A stretch of 64,000 bases of DNA from Billgrantia saliphila (lineage in GTDB: Bacteria; Pseudomonadota; Gammaproteobacteria; Pseudomonadales; Halomonadaceae). Shown here one piece after another: positions 34,340-42,687 of the stretch (within the stretch, counting starts at the first letter, position 1; every line of letters begins with the position of its first letter). The translations under genes were made by a program, and so were the position numbers. The notes beneath the pieces were generated by a model that had not been told where the DNA came from, searched no databases, and saw only the letters and a program-made list of their open reading frames with translations. The DNA is taken from positions 1 through 64,000 of the forward strand of contig NZ_PJRN01000015.1 of assembly GCF_002930105.1 (NCBI RefSeq), given 5' to 3'.

Positions 34340-35233
34340 ATGGACTCGATGTCTGAGCGTCGGTGGCGCATCGGCCTGGTCGGAGTGGGGCTGATGGGCC
34401 ACGGAATCGCCGCCAACCTGCTGCGTGGCGGGCATTCGCTATGCTTTCTGGAACATCCCGGGAACCAGCCGGTGGACGATCTGCTGGCTGCGGGGGCCGA
34501 ACCCCGAAGCAGTGCCCGCGAGGTGGCCGCCGAGGCCGAGGCGGTGATCCTCTGCGTCACCGGCTCGCCCCAGGTGGAGGCAGTGCTGTTCGAGCCCGGC
34601 GGGGTGCTCGAGGGGCTGATGCCCGGGACCGTGGTGATCGACTGCTCCACGGCGCTGCCGAGCTCCACCGAGCGCGTGGCCGAACGCGTGGCGGCAGCGG
34701 GCGGTCGCTTCCTGGACGCGGCCATGACGCGCACGCCCAAGGAGGCCGAGGCGGGGCGATTGAACCTGATCGTCGGCGCGCCGCAGGCGCTGTTCGAGGA
34801 GCTGCGCCCGCTGCTTGCGTGCTTCGCCGAGAACATCGCCCACGCCGGGCCGGTGGGGGCGGGACATACCCTGAAACTCTTGCACAACTTCGTCTCGCTG
34901 GGCTTCACCGCGGTGCTGGCCGAGGCCGCGGCGGCTTCGCGCCGGGCCGGCATCGACGATGCCGCCTTCCTCGACGTGCTGGGCAAGGGCGGCGGCGGTG
35001 GTGTGATCCTGGAGCGCCTGCGTCCCTTCATCGAATCCGGTGATTCAGCGGGGTTTCGCTTCAGCGTGGCCAACGCGCTCAAGGACATCGGCTACTACCG
35101 CACCATGACTGAGGATCTCGCCGCCGAGCATGGCGTGGCGGAGGCGGTGTTGGCGCTCTATCGCCAGGCCAGCGATGCCGGCCATGCCGAACGCCCGGTG
35201 CCGGAACTGGTCAGCCTGCTGGAAAGGGACTGA
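34340..35233 (+). CDS. 3-hydroxyisobutyrate-dehydrogenase-type NAD(P) oxidoreductase
   Basis: A 297-residue beta-hydroxyacid dehydrogenase. It shows IGLVGVGLMGHGIAANLLRGG (NAD site), FLDAAMTRTPKEAEAGRLNLI (substrate loop with Thr-Arg-Thr replacing the usual PVSGG) and the catalytic Lys in HTLKLLHNFVSLG. The altered substrate loop suggests a substrate other than 3-hydroxyisobutyrate or threonate. GGGGAGAGAGGC precedes the ATG at 34340. It is the last gene of the amidase-SSS-ALDH group and ends 10 bp from the convergent mtfA. Confidence 0.82.
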   Translation: MDSMSERRWRIGLVGVGLMGHGIAANLLRGGHSLCFLEHPGNQPVDDLLAAGAEPRSSAREVAAEAEAVILCVTGSPQVEAVLFEPGGVLEGLMPGTVVIDCSTALPSSTERVAERVAAAGGRFLDAAMTRTPKEAEAGRLNLIVGAPQALFEELRPLLACFAENIAHAGPVGAGHTLKLLHNFVSLGFTAVLAEAAAASRRAGIDDAAFLDVLGKGGGGGVILERLRPFIESGDSAGFRFSVANALKDIGYYRTMTEDLAAEHGVAEAVLALYRQASDAGHAERPVPELVSLLERD

Positions 35234-35242
35234 GCCGCGGCG

Positions 35243-36061
35243 CTACGCTTCGTCGGGTTGGCCGGTCAGGGGCAGGCGGTCAAGCGTTGCCTGGCGGAAG
35301 TAGCGCTCGAGTAGGGCATAGAGTGCGGGGTAGGCGCCGCAGAGCTCATCGGGGGCGGTGAAGAAGTACTCGCAGCAGACGGCGAAGCATTCCCCGGGAT
35401 GGGTGGCGGCGTAGTCGTCGATGGGCGGTGTCTCGCCGCGAGCGAGGTGCGCCTGGAGATCGTCCCACACGGCGGTGAATACGCGATGCCAGGCCTTCGG
35501 GTCGATGTCTCGCGGCAGCGGCGGGAAGCCGTCGACGTCCAGCGAGTTGCCCATGTCGAGCTTGTGGGCGAGCTCGTGGATCACCACGTTGAAGCCGCAG
35601 AAGTCGCCGCTCTCCATCAGGTCGGGGAAGGCCACCACCACCGGTCCCTGATGCGAGGTCTCGCCGGCACGCTCGTCGACGTAAGCGTGAATCACGCCGT
35701 ACTCGTCCATCTCCTCGACCTGCCTCTGGAAGGCGTCGGGCAGGATCAGTACCTCGTGGAAACCACTGAAGGCTTCGAGGTGCTCGTCCTCCGACCAGCC
35801 CAGTGTCAGCAGGCAGGCCTGGCCCGCCAGGGCCAGTCGGGCCGGCTCGTCGAACGGCGTGTTCGCGGCGAGGTCGGGATGCAGGCTCAGGCGCTTGGCA
35901 TGCAGGAAGCGCCAGGCGCGCCGCCCCAGCCGTTCGGCCTCGTCGTCGTCGAGCCACTGCAGCAGCGGCAGGCGCGCGCGGGCCTCGGCCCAGGCCTCGG
36001 CGGGAAACGGGTGACGGGCCTCGAAGCGCTCGGCCCGCCAGCGGCGCAGGCGATCGAACAT
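35243..36061 (-). CDS. mtfA: Zinc peptidase MtfA
   Basis: A 272-residue M90 metallopeptidase. The zinc motif is NVVIHELAHKLDMGNSLD (HExxH) with a third ligand Glu in FAVCCEYFFTAPDEL about 60 residues later. In E. coli MtfA binds the Mlc repressor and so modulates glucose PTS expression. The length matches the family. It is the distal gene of a minus-strand pair, 4 bp after the GNAT-nitrilase gene, an association with no obvious metabolic logic. Confidence 0.9.
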   Translation of the reverse strand: MFDRLRRWRAERFEARHPFPAEAWAEARARLPLLQWLDDDEAERLGRRAWRFLHAKRLSLHPDLAANTPFDEPARLALAGQACLLTLGWSEDEHLEAFSGFHEVLILPDAFQRQVEEMDEYGVIHAYVDERAGETSHQGPVVVAFPDLMESGDFCGFNVVIHELAHKLDMGNSLDVDGFPPLPRDIDPKAWHRVFTAVWDDLQAHLARGETPPIDDYAATHPGECFAVCCEYFFTAPDELCGAYPALYALLERYFRQATLDRLPLTGQPDEA

Positions 36062-36065
36062 GGCC

Positions 36066-37634
36066 TCAGGTCTCTTCCTGCTTGGCGCCGGACTTCCACG
36101 ACCAATCGCGCCAGCGTAGATCGAACAGATCCTTGCGTCGGTCCTTGAGGTTGGTCACCGAGCCCTCGGCGCGCACCACGGTGAGTCGGGTCAGGTCGAG
36201 GTCGGAGAAGATCACCATTTCGGTGTTGGGCGTGGTCTCGGCGAGCACCGCGTCGTGGGGGAAGGCGAAGTCCGAGGGCGAGAACACCGCCGACTGGGCG
36301 TACTGGATGTCCAGGTTGCGGATCGAGGGCACGTTGCCCACGCTGCCGCACAGCACCACGTAGCATTCGTTCTCGATCGCCCGCGCCTGGGAGCAGTGGC
36401 GAACCCGCAGGTAGCCGTTCTTGGTGTCGGTCCAGAACGGCACGAAGAGGATATCCATGTCCTGGTCGGCGAGCAGCCGGCCGAGCTCGGGGAATTCGAC
36501 GTCGTAGCAGATCAGGATGCCGATGCGCCCGGCGTCGGTGTCGAATACGCGCAGCTCGTCGCCGCCCTCGATCACCCACTCGCGGCGCTCCTGGGGGGTG
36601 ATGTGCAGCTTCGACTGTTTTTCGACATGTCCGTCGCGGTGGCACAGGTAGCTGACGTTGTAGAGCCGGTCCTCCTCGCCCACCTCGATCATGGAGCCGG
36701 CGATGATGTTGATGTTGTATGACACCGCCATGCGCGACATCTCGGTCTTGAACAGCTCGGTGAAGCCGGCCAGGTAACGTATGGCGGCGAGCTGGTCCTG
36801 CTGCGTGGCGCGATCCTGCAATCCCATCAGCGGCGCGTTGAACAGCTCCGGGAAGACGGCGAAGTCGCTCTGGTAACTGGAGATGGCGTCGACGAAGTAC
36901 TCCACCTGCTGCAGCACCGATTCCATCGAGGCGCACTCGCGCATCTGCCACTGGACGGCGCCGACCCGCACCTGGGTGGGACGATTCTCGAGCACGCGCT
37001 CGGCGGGCTCGAAGAGGATGTTGTTCCACTCCAGCAGGGTGGCGAAGCCCTGCGACTTTTCGTCTTCGGGCAGGTATTTGCGCAGCAGGCGCTTGACCTG
37101 GAAGTCATTGGCGAGCTGGAAGGAGAGGATCGGGTCGTGGATCTCCTTGCGGGCCACCCGGTCGATGTATTCGGCGGGGCTGAGATCCGGGTGCTCGTGG
37201 TAGTTGGGGATGCGCCCGCCGGCGAGGATCGCCCGCAAGTTCATCGAACGGCACAGCTCCTTGCGCGCCTCGTAGAGACGCCGGCCCAGGCGGTAGCCGC
37301 GGTAGTCAGGGTGGATCAGCACGTCCAGCCCGTACATGGCGTCGCCTTCGGGATCGTTGAGGATGATGTCGCGATTGCCGACCAGGTCATCGTACTTGTG
37401 CGGGTTGGAGAACTCGTCGTAGTCGACCCGCACGGTCAGCGCCACGCCCACCAGCTTGCCGTCGTCCTCGATGGCGATCTGGCCATCGGGAAACTCCTGG
37501 ATCAGCCGGTCGATGGTGTGCTGGGGCCAGGCACCGCCGATGTCGTCGTAGACGGCGTCCATCAGCGCCTTCAGCTGAGGGTAGTCGTCCTGCGTCAGGT
37601 TGCGCAGGTTGAGGTGCAGGTCGTCTAGGGACAT
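36066..37634 (-). CDS. GNAT-nitrilase fusion (carbon-nitrogen hydrolase)
   Basis: A 522-residue two-domain protein. Residues 1-215 form a GNAT acyltransferase: LDVLIHPDYRGYRLGRRLYEARKEL carries the acetyl-CoA loop R-G-x-R-L-G. Residues 228-510 form a nitrilase-superfamily amidase with the Glu-Lys-Cys triad in FAVFPELFNAP, KQSKLHITPQERREW and ILICYDVEFPE. The domain pair is known in bacteria but its substrate is not established. Bases 37632-37634 are chosen as start; an earlier in-frame ATG at 37676 lacks a ribosome site. It is first in an operon with mtfA. Confidence 0.88.
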   Translation of the reverse strand: MSLDDLHLNLRNLTQDDYPQLKALMDAVYDDIGGAWPQHTIDRLIQEFPDGQIAIEDDGKLVGVALTVRVDYDEFSNPHKYDDLVGNRDIILNDPEGDAMYGLDVLIHPDYRGYRLGRRLYEARKELCRSMNLRAILAGGRIPNYHEHPDLSPAEYIDRVARKEIHDPILSFQLANDFQVKRLLRKYLPEDEKSQGFATLLEWNNILFEPAERVLENRPTQVRVGAVQWQMRECASMESVLQQVEYFVDAISSYQSDFAVFPELFNAPLMGLQDRATQQDQLAAIRYLAGFTELFKTEMSRMAVSYNINIIAGSMIEVGEEDRLYNVSYLCHRDGHVEKQSKLHITPQERREWVIEGGDELRVFDTDAGRIGILICYDVEFPELGRLLADQDMDILFVPFWTDTKNGYLRVRHCSQARAIENECYVVLCGSVGNVPSIRNLDIQYAQSAVFSPSDFAFPHDAVLAETTPNTEMVIFSDLDLTRLTVVRAEGSVTNLKDRRKDLFDLRWRDWSWKSGAKQEET

Positions 37635-37799
37635 TGCGCTGGGTTCCTGCTCAGGGTGGAAGGCGCATTCTACCATGGCGCGTGCGCCGGCCCGACCGTA
37701 GCCGGACGGTAGCCTCGTGTCACCGCTCTGTCACCGAAACGCTTCACCATGGCCGCAAAACGACGCAGAAGCGGCTACGCTGAGTTTCGGGGAGAGTCG

Positions 37800-39104
37800 A
37801 TGACAGCCATGCCACGCCTTGACGGGCAACGCGGACGCAGCATGAATACAGACAACAACAATCCGGACAGCAATCCGCTCGACACGCCGCACGCCGATTC
37901 CGACACGCGACAGCGCATCCGGCTGGATGGCGTCAGCAAGCGTTGGGGTGCGGCCGCGGCGGTAGACGGCATCAGTTTCGACGTGTCGCCTGGCGAATTC
38001 GTCATCCTGCTCGGCCCTTCGGGCTGCGGCAAGTCGACCACGCTGCGCATGATCGCCGGGCTCGAGCGGGCCAGTGCGGGGCGCATCCACATCGGCGAGC
38101 GTGATGTCACGTACCTGCCGCCCGGCGACCGGGGCATCAGCATGGTGTTCCAGTCCTATGCGCTGTTCCCTCACCTGAGCGTGGCCGACAATATCGTCTT
38201 CGGCCTGCGCAGCCGCAGGGTGCCCCAGGCGGAGCGCAGCGAGCGACTGGCCCGGGTCGCGGAGCTGGTCGATCTCACCGCTTATCTCGAACGCAAGCCG
38301 GCCCAGCTATCGGGCGGCCAGCGCCAGCGGGTCGCTCTGGCCCGGGCGATCGTCTCCGAGCACCCCATCTGTCTGATGGACGAGCCGCTCTCCAACCTCG
38401 ACGCGCGGCTGCGCGGCGAGATGCGACGCGAGATCAAGGCGCTGCAGCGGCGCCTCGACATGACCGTGATCTACGTCACCCACGATCAGGTCGAGGCGAT
38501 GAGCATGGGCGACCGGGTGATCCTGATGCAGGACGGTCGCATCGTCCAGGACGGGACCCCGAGCGAACTCTACGAGCGACCGGCTAGCGCCTTCGCAGCC
38601 AGCTTCATCGGCAGTCCGGCGATGAACCTGGTGGCACTGTCCGCCGCCGCCGACGGTGCGGTGATCGACGGCGAACCGCACTGCAGCGTGGCGCCCCACG
38701 AGGCCAAGGGTCACTGGCTCGGGGTGCGGCCCGAGGACATTCATCTGCTGCCGGCCGATGCGCCGGGCGTGCCGGCCGAGATGCTCGATGCCGAGTACCT
38801 CGGTGCCGACAGCATCGTGCGGCTCCGGGTCGGCCGACAGGAGCTGCGGGCGCGGCTCGACGGGCGCCCCCGGCTCGAGCCGGGTCAGGCGTGTCGCCTG
38901 CAGTGGGCGCGCGGCGCCGCGCACTTCTTCTCCGCCGACCCGGAGGGCCAGCGCCTGCCGATCGTCGGCCACGACCTCGGTGCACCGCCCGGTCGGCGTC
39001 GCTTCGCGCCAGCTCCCCCGGGGCCGGCTTCCGCCATTCAAGCCAATGGGGCTCCGGCCTCTTCCAGCCACGTGGGTAACGACTCTCCAGGAGTGAACCG
39101 ATGA
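37800..39104 (+). CDS. Sugar/polyol ABC transporter ATPase (UgpC/MalK type)
   Basis: A 434-residue ATPase with C-terminal TOBE regulatory domain. The Walker A motif is GPSGCGKSTT, the Q-loop is in SMVFQSYALFPHLSV, the signature is QLSGGQRQRVALARAI, Walker B is CLMDEPLSNLD, and the switch is VTHDQVEAMSM. The TOBE part starts near residue 280 (GVRPEDIHLLPAD). The start at 37800 follows GGGGAG by six bases; a second ATG at 37842 begins a 30-residue polar lead-in that is not part of the ATPase fold. The last ~45 residues are Pro/Ala-rich and atypical. It overlaps the binding-protein gene (ATGA). Confidence 0.85.
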   Translation: MTAMPRLDGQRGRSMNTDNNNPDSNPLDTPHADSDTRQRIRLDGVSKRWGAAAAVDGISFDVSPGEFVILLGPSGCGKSTTLRMIAGLERASAGRIHIGERDVTYLPPGDRGISMVFQSYALFPHLSVADNIVFGLRSRRVPQAERSERLARVAELVDLTAYLERKPAQLSGGQRQRVALARAIVSEHPICLMDEPLSNLDARLRGEMRREIKALQRRLDMTVIYVTHDQVEAMSMGDRVILMQDGRIVQDGTPSELYERPASAFAASFIGSPAMNLVALSAAADGAVIDGEPHCSVAPHEAKGHWLGVRPEDIHLLPADAPGVPAEMLDAEYLGADSIVRLRVGRQELRARLDGRPRLEPGQACRLQWARGAAHFFSADPEGQRLPIVGHDLGAPPGRRRFAPAPPGPASAIQANGAPASSSHVGNDSPGVNR

Positions 39105-40408
39105 ACGCGCGACTCTCTTCCAAGACGAGCAAGCTCAAGATGAGCGGGCTGGCGGCCGCGGGACTGCTTGCCGCCGGCTCGCTGTCGGCCCAGGCGCAGA
39201 CCGAGCTGACCATGTACTATCCCGTGGCGGTGGGAGGGGCCCTGACCGACGTGATCGACGGCCTGGTGGAGGAGTTCGAGAGCGAGCATCCGGACATTTC
39301 GGTGAACGCCATCTACGCCGGCAACTACGACGACACCCGGGTGCGGGCCATGTCGGCCATCGAGGCCGACGACGCGCCTCAGCTCTCCGTGCTGTTCTCC
39401 ATCGACCTGTTCGATCTGCTCGAGCAGGACGCCATCCTCGCTTTCGACGAGGTGGTCGAGACCGACGAGGAGCGCGAGTGGCTCGACAGCTTCTACCCGG
39501 GGCTGATGGAGAACGGCCAGATCGACGGCCAGACCTACGGCATCCCCTTCCAGCGCTCGACCATCGTGCTCTACTGGAACAAGGACGCCTTCGAGGCCGC
39601 CGGGCTCGACCCGGAGACGCCGCCCGAAACCTGGGAGGAGATGGCCGAGATGGGGGCCGCGATACGCGAGGCCAGCGGGGGCGAGCAGTGGGGCGTGATG
39701 GTGCCCTCTACCGGCTACCCCTACTGGATGTTCCAGGCCTTCGCCTTCCAGAACGGCCACCGCCTGATGAACGAGGAGGGCACCGAGGTCTACTTCGACG
39801 ACCCCGCCGCCATCGAGGCGCTGGAGTACTGGGTGGCGCTGGCCCAGGAGCACGAGGCGATGCCCGACGGCACCATCGAGTGGGGCACGCTGCGCCAGAA
39901 CTTCCTCGAGCAGTCCACCGCCATGATGTGGCACAGCACCGGTAACCTCACCGCGGTGCGCAACGAGGCCTCCTTCGACTTCGGCGTGGCCATGCTGCCG
40001 ATGAAGGAGCAGCGCGGCAGCCCCACCGGCGGCGGCAACTTCTACCTCTTCAAGGAAAGCAGCGAGGAGGAGCAGCGTGCTGCCATGACCTTCATTCGCT
40101 GGATGACCGCTCCCGAGCGTGCCGCTGCCTGGTCGATCGAGACCGGCTACATGGGCGTGAGCCCCGCCGCCTACGAGACCGAGGCGCTGCGTGACTATGT
40201 CGAGGAGTTCCCGCCGGCGGCCGTGGCCCGCGACCAGCTCGAGCACGCCACCGCGGAGCTGGCCACCTACCAGGGCGGGCGTGTGCGCCGCGCGCTGGAC
40301 AATGCCGTGCAGGCGGCATTGACCGGCCAGATGAGCCCGGAGGAGGCGCTCAAGCAGGCCCAGGCGGAGGCCGATGCGGCGCTGCGTCGCTACGCACGCT
40401 CCCGCTGA
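39101..40408 (+). CDS. Extracellular solute-binding protein, CUT1 family (UgpB-like)
   Basis: A 435-residue family 1 binding protein. It has a signal peptide (to about residue 32, SLSAQAQ) and a mature start TELTMYYPVAVGGALTDVIDGLVEEF. YGIPFQRSTIVLYWNKDAFEAAGLD and WSIETGYMGVSPAA are typical of UgpB-type glycerol-3-phosphate or maltose-class binders. The gene order ATPase, binding protein, permease, permease is intact apart from a 456 bp structured gap after this gene. Ligand not determinable from sequence; glycerol-phosphate or a polyol is plausible. Confidence 0.85.
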   Translation: MNARLSSKTSKLKMSGLAAAGLLAAGSLSAQAQTELTMYYPVAVGGALTDVIDGLVEEFESEHPDISVNAIYAGNYDDTRVRAMSAIEADDAPQLSVLFSIDLFDLLEQDAILAFDEVVETDEEREWLDSFYPGLMENGQIDGQTYGIPFQRSTIVLYWNKDAFEAAGLDPETPPETWEEMAEMGAAIREASGGEQWGVMVPSTGYPYWMFQAFAFQNGHRLMNEEGTEVYFDDPAAIEALEYWVALAQEHEAMPDGTIEWGTLRQNFLEQSTAMMWHSTGNLTAVRNEASFDFGVAMLPMKEQRGSPTGGGNFYLFKESSEEEQRAAMTFIRWMTAPERAAAWSIETGYMGVSPAAYETEALRDYVEEFPPAAVARDQLEHATAELATYQGGRVRRALDNAVQAALTGQMSPEEALKQAQAEADAALRRYARSR

Positions 40409-40631
40409 GGAAACGCTGACAAATGGCTACGCGAGCGAATCGCTGCGTTGCGCGGTGCCGAAGCGTCGGACCGTCGGAATCCTCACCTATACCCCATAGG
40501 CTCGGGTTGACTCGCAGCCTTCGGCTTCTCGCCCCTTCGGGGCCAGCCTACGGCTGTTTGTCGCTTCGCTCGGTTCCGTGCTCCTTGCGTCTTGCGCTTC
40601 ATCTCGCTCGCCTATTTGTGCAGCGCTTCCT
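40408..40631 (+). repeat. Long copy of the binding-protein-junction repeat
   Basis: The element starts with AGGAAACGCTGA (40408-40419) at the stop codon of the binding-protein gene and ends with CAGCGCTTCCT (40621-40631), the inverted copy of the left arm with one mismatch. Inside are several short hairpins, for example GCCCC-TTCG-GGGC near 40535. The same left 17-mer and an equivalent right arm bound the 32 bp element after dctP at 26614-26645. No credible gene lies inside; the open frames here show no protein-like composition. Confidence 0.6.
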
Positions 40632-40680
40632 TTCGTGGACCCAACAAATAGAGGCCGTGGGGCGCCGGGGCAAGGCAGAA

Positions 40681-40823
40681 GAGGAGGTCATTTGCCAGGG
40701 GTGAGGAGCACTGCTCCGAACGGGCTGGCCATGGATGGCCAGCACCGGCCCTGCAAGCGGAGCAGGATGCGTGAGCGCCGCAGGCAAATGTTGCGTCCAG
40801 GGAGGGATTCACAGCGCCTCCTC
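40681..40823 (+). repeat. Nested palindromic intergenic element
   Basis: Three inverted repeats share one centre: GAGGAGG (40681-40687) with CCTCCTC (40817-40823); CATTTGCC (40689-40696) with GGCAAATG (40783-40790); and GCTGGCCAT (40724-40732) with ATGGCCAGC (40735-40743), each perfect. The innermost arms are only 2 bases apart. This layout folds into a long branched hairpin in RNA. It fills the space before the first permease gene and is followed by GGTAAGGAT, the ribosome site at 40857-40863. Confidence 0.6.
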
Positions 40824-40864
40824 GTAGGCCTTGCCACCGGAACAGCCCCGCTACGGGTAAGGAT

Positions 40865-41752
40865 ATGCTGATACACAACGCCGACCGGCGCATACAAATC
40901 TACGGCGCGCTGCTACTGCTGCCGGCGGCGGTGCTGCTCGGCACCTTCGCCTACCTGCCCACCGTGGCGACGCTGATAAACAGCCTGTTCCTGCCCGGTT
41001 TTCGCGGCGAGCCGCCGGCGTTCGTCGGGTTCGAGAACTATGCCGTGCTGATCGGGGATGCCACCTTCTGGAAGGTGGCGCGCAACAACCTGCTCTACGC
41101 GCTGGGCACCATCCCCACCTCCATCGCCCTGGCGCTGGGGATGGCGCTGTTTGTCAACGCCCGCCTGCCGGGGCGCGGCTTCGTGCGCATGGCCTACTTC
41201 ACCCCCACGATCCTGCCGATGATCGCCGCGGCCAACGTGTGGATGTTCTTCTACGCTCCGCAGATCGGCCTGTTCAACAAGCTGCTCGGTGCGCTGGGGC
41301 TCTCGGGAGTCAACTGGCTGGGCGACCCCGGGGTGGCGCTCGGCTCGGTGATAATGATGACCGTGTGGAAGGAGGCGGGCTTCTTCATGATCTTCTACCT
41401 GGCGGCGCTGCAGAGCATCCCGCCGGAGCTGAAGGAGGCCTCGGATCTGGAAGGCACTAGCCGCTGGAGTTTCTTCTGGCGGGTGACGTTCCCGTTGCTG
41501 ATGCCGACCACGCTGTTCGTGCTGATCAATGCGTTGATCAATTCGGTACGCGTGGTCGATCATCTCTTCATCCTGACCAAGGGTGGGCCCAACAACGCCA
41601 CCAATCTGCTGCTCTACTACGTCTACGAGAATGCCTTCTCGTTCTTCGACCGCACCTACGCCGCCACCATCACCGTGGTGATCCTGCTGGTGCTGGCGGT
41701 AGTGGCCACGCTCAAGTTCACCGTGCTCGACCGCAGGACGCACTATCAATGA
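40865..41752 (+). CDS. Sugar/polyol ABC transporter permease (UgpA/MalF type)
   Basis: A 295-residue membrane permease with six predicted helices. The EAA docking loop is visible as ELKEASDLEGTSRWSFFWRVTFPLL (Glu-Ala-x3-Gly spacing preserved), and GGPNNATNLLLYYVYENAF is typical of CUT1 first permeases. It pairs with the second permease 28 bp downstream. It is separated from the binding-protein gene by structured repeats, which may set the stoichiometry of binding protein to permease. Confidence 0.88.
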   Translation: MLIHNADRRIQIYGALLLLPAAVLLGTFAYLPTVATLINSLFLPGFRGEPPAFVGFENYAVLIGDATFWKVARNNLLYALGTIPTSIALALGMALFVNARLPGRGFVRMAYFTPTILPMIAAANVWMFFYAPQIGLFNKLLGALGLSGVNWLGDPGVALGSVIMMTVWKEAGFFMIFYLAALQSIPPELKEASDLEGTSRWSFFWRVTFPLLMPTTLFVLINALINSVRVVDHLFILTKGGPNNATNLLLYYVYENAFSFFDRTYAATITVVILLVLAVVATLKFTVLDRRTHYQ

Positions 41753-41780
41753 AGACACGAGTCAACAAGGGCACGAAACC

Positions 41781-42632
41781 ATGAACCAGGCTCACAGTCT
41801 CTCTGCCGCTGCCGCCAAGCGGTTCGTGATCCGGGTGCCGAGCCTCGAGACCACGGCCGCCTGGCTGCTGGCCATCGTCTGGATCTTTCCGCTGCTCTAT
41901 GCGATATGGGCCGCCTTCCATCCGTCGGCCTATATGGTGCGCTTCGACCTGCTTGCCCCGCTGACGCTGGAGAACTTCGCCAATGCCTGGGCCCAGGCGC
42001 CGTTTGCCCGCTATTACGTCAATACCTTCCTGCTGGTCACCGGCGTGGTGCTGGCGCAGTTCGTGGTCTGCACCCTGGCGGGGTTCGCCTTCGCCCGCTT
42101 TCCCATCCCCGGCAAGGATTTCCTGTTCATGCTGGTGCTGATCCAGCTGTTCGTCTTTCCCGAGGTGCTGATCGTCGAGAACTACCGCATCGCCAGTGGG
42201 CTGGGGCTGGTCGACACCATTACCGGCATCGGGCTGCCCTACGTCGCTAGCGCCTTCGGCATCTTCCTGCTGCGCCAGACCTTCAAGACCATCCCGCGCG
42301 AGCTGGAGGATGCGGCGCGGGTGGAAGGCTGCGGGTGGATGGCGATCCTGCTCAAGGTCTACGTGCCGCTGGCCAAGCCCACCTACCTGGCCTACGGCCT
42401 GGTCTCGATCAGCCACCACTGGAACAACTTCCTGTGGCCGCTGGTGGTGACCAACTCGGTGGAGAGCCGCCCGCTCACCGTGGGGCTCGGCATCTTCTCG
42501 GCGCCGGAAACCGGCGTCAACTGGGCCACGGTAAGTGCCGCCACGCTGCTCAGCATCGCCCCGCTGCTGGTCGCCTTTCTGCTGTTCCAGCGTCAGTTCG
42601 TGCAGTCGTTTCTCAGGGCGGGGATTCGTTGA
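41781..42632 (+). CDS. Sugar/polyol ABC transporter permease (UgpE/MalG type)
   Basis: A 283-residue membrane permease with six predicted helices. The EAA loop is IPRELEDAARVEGCGWMAILLKVYVPL, and PFARYYVNTFLLVTGVVLAQF and FHPSAYMVRFDLL are typical of the MalG/UgpE branch. SHHWNNFLWPLVVTNS is the conserved helix-5 wording. It ends the CUT1 operon. The next gene encodes an unrelated redox protein. Confidence 0.88.
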   Translation: MNQAHSLSAAAAKRFVIRVPSLETTAAWLLAIVWIFPLLYAIWAAFHPSAYMVRFDLLAPLTLENFANAWAQAPFARYYVNTFLLVTGVVLAQFVVCTLAGFAFARFPIPGKDFLFMLVLIQLFVFPEVLIVENYRIASGLGLVDTITGIGLPYVASAFGIFLLRQTFKTIPRELEDAARVEGCGWMAILLKVYVPLAKPTYLAYGLVSISHHWNNFLWPLVVTNSVESRPLTVGLGIFSAPETGVNWATVSAATLLSIAPLLVAFLLFQRQFVQSFLRAGIR

Positions 42633-42687
42633 TTGCGCCACTCCATGACTACACTCGGCATGAGTCCATCAGCAACGGAGGAGTGTC

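Noticed and set aside
40423-40871. Small genes in the gap between the binding-protein and first permease genes
   Set aside because: The open frames have no ribosome sites or recognisable domains, and the region is explained by inverted-repeat elements.
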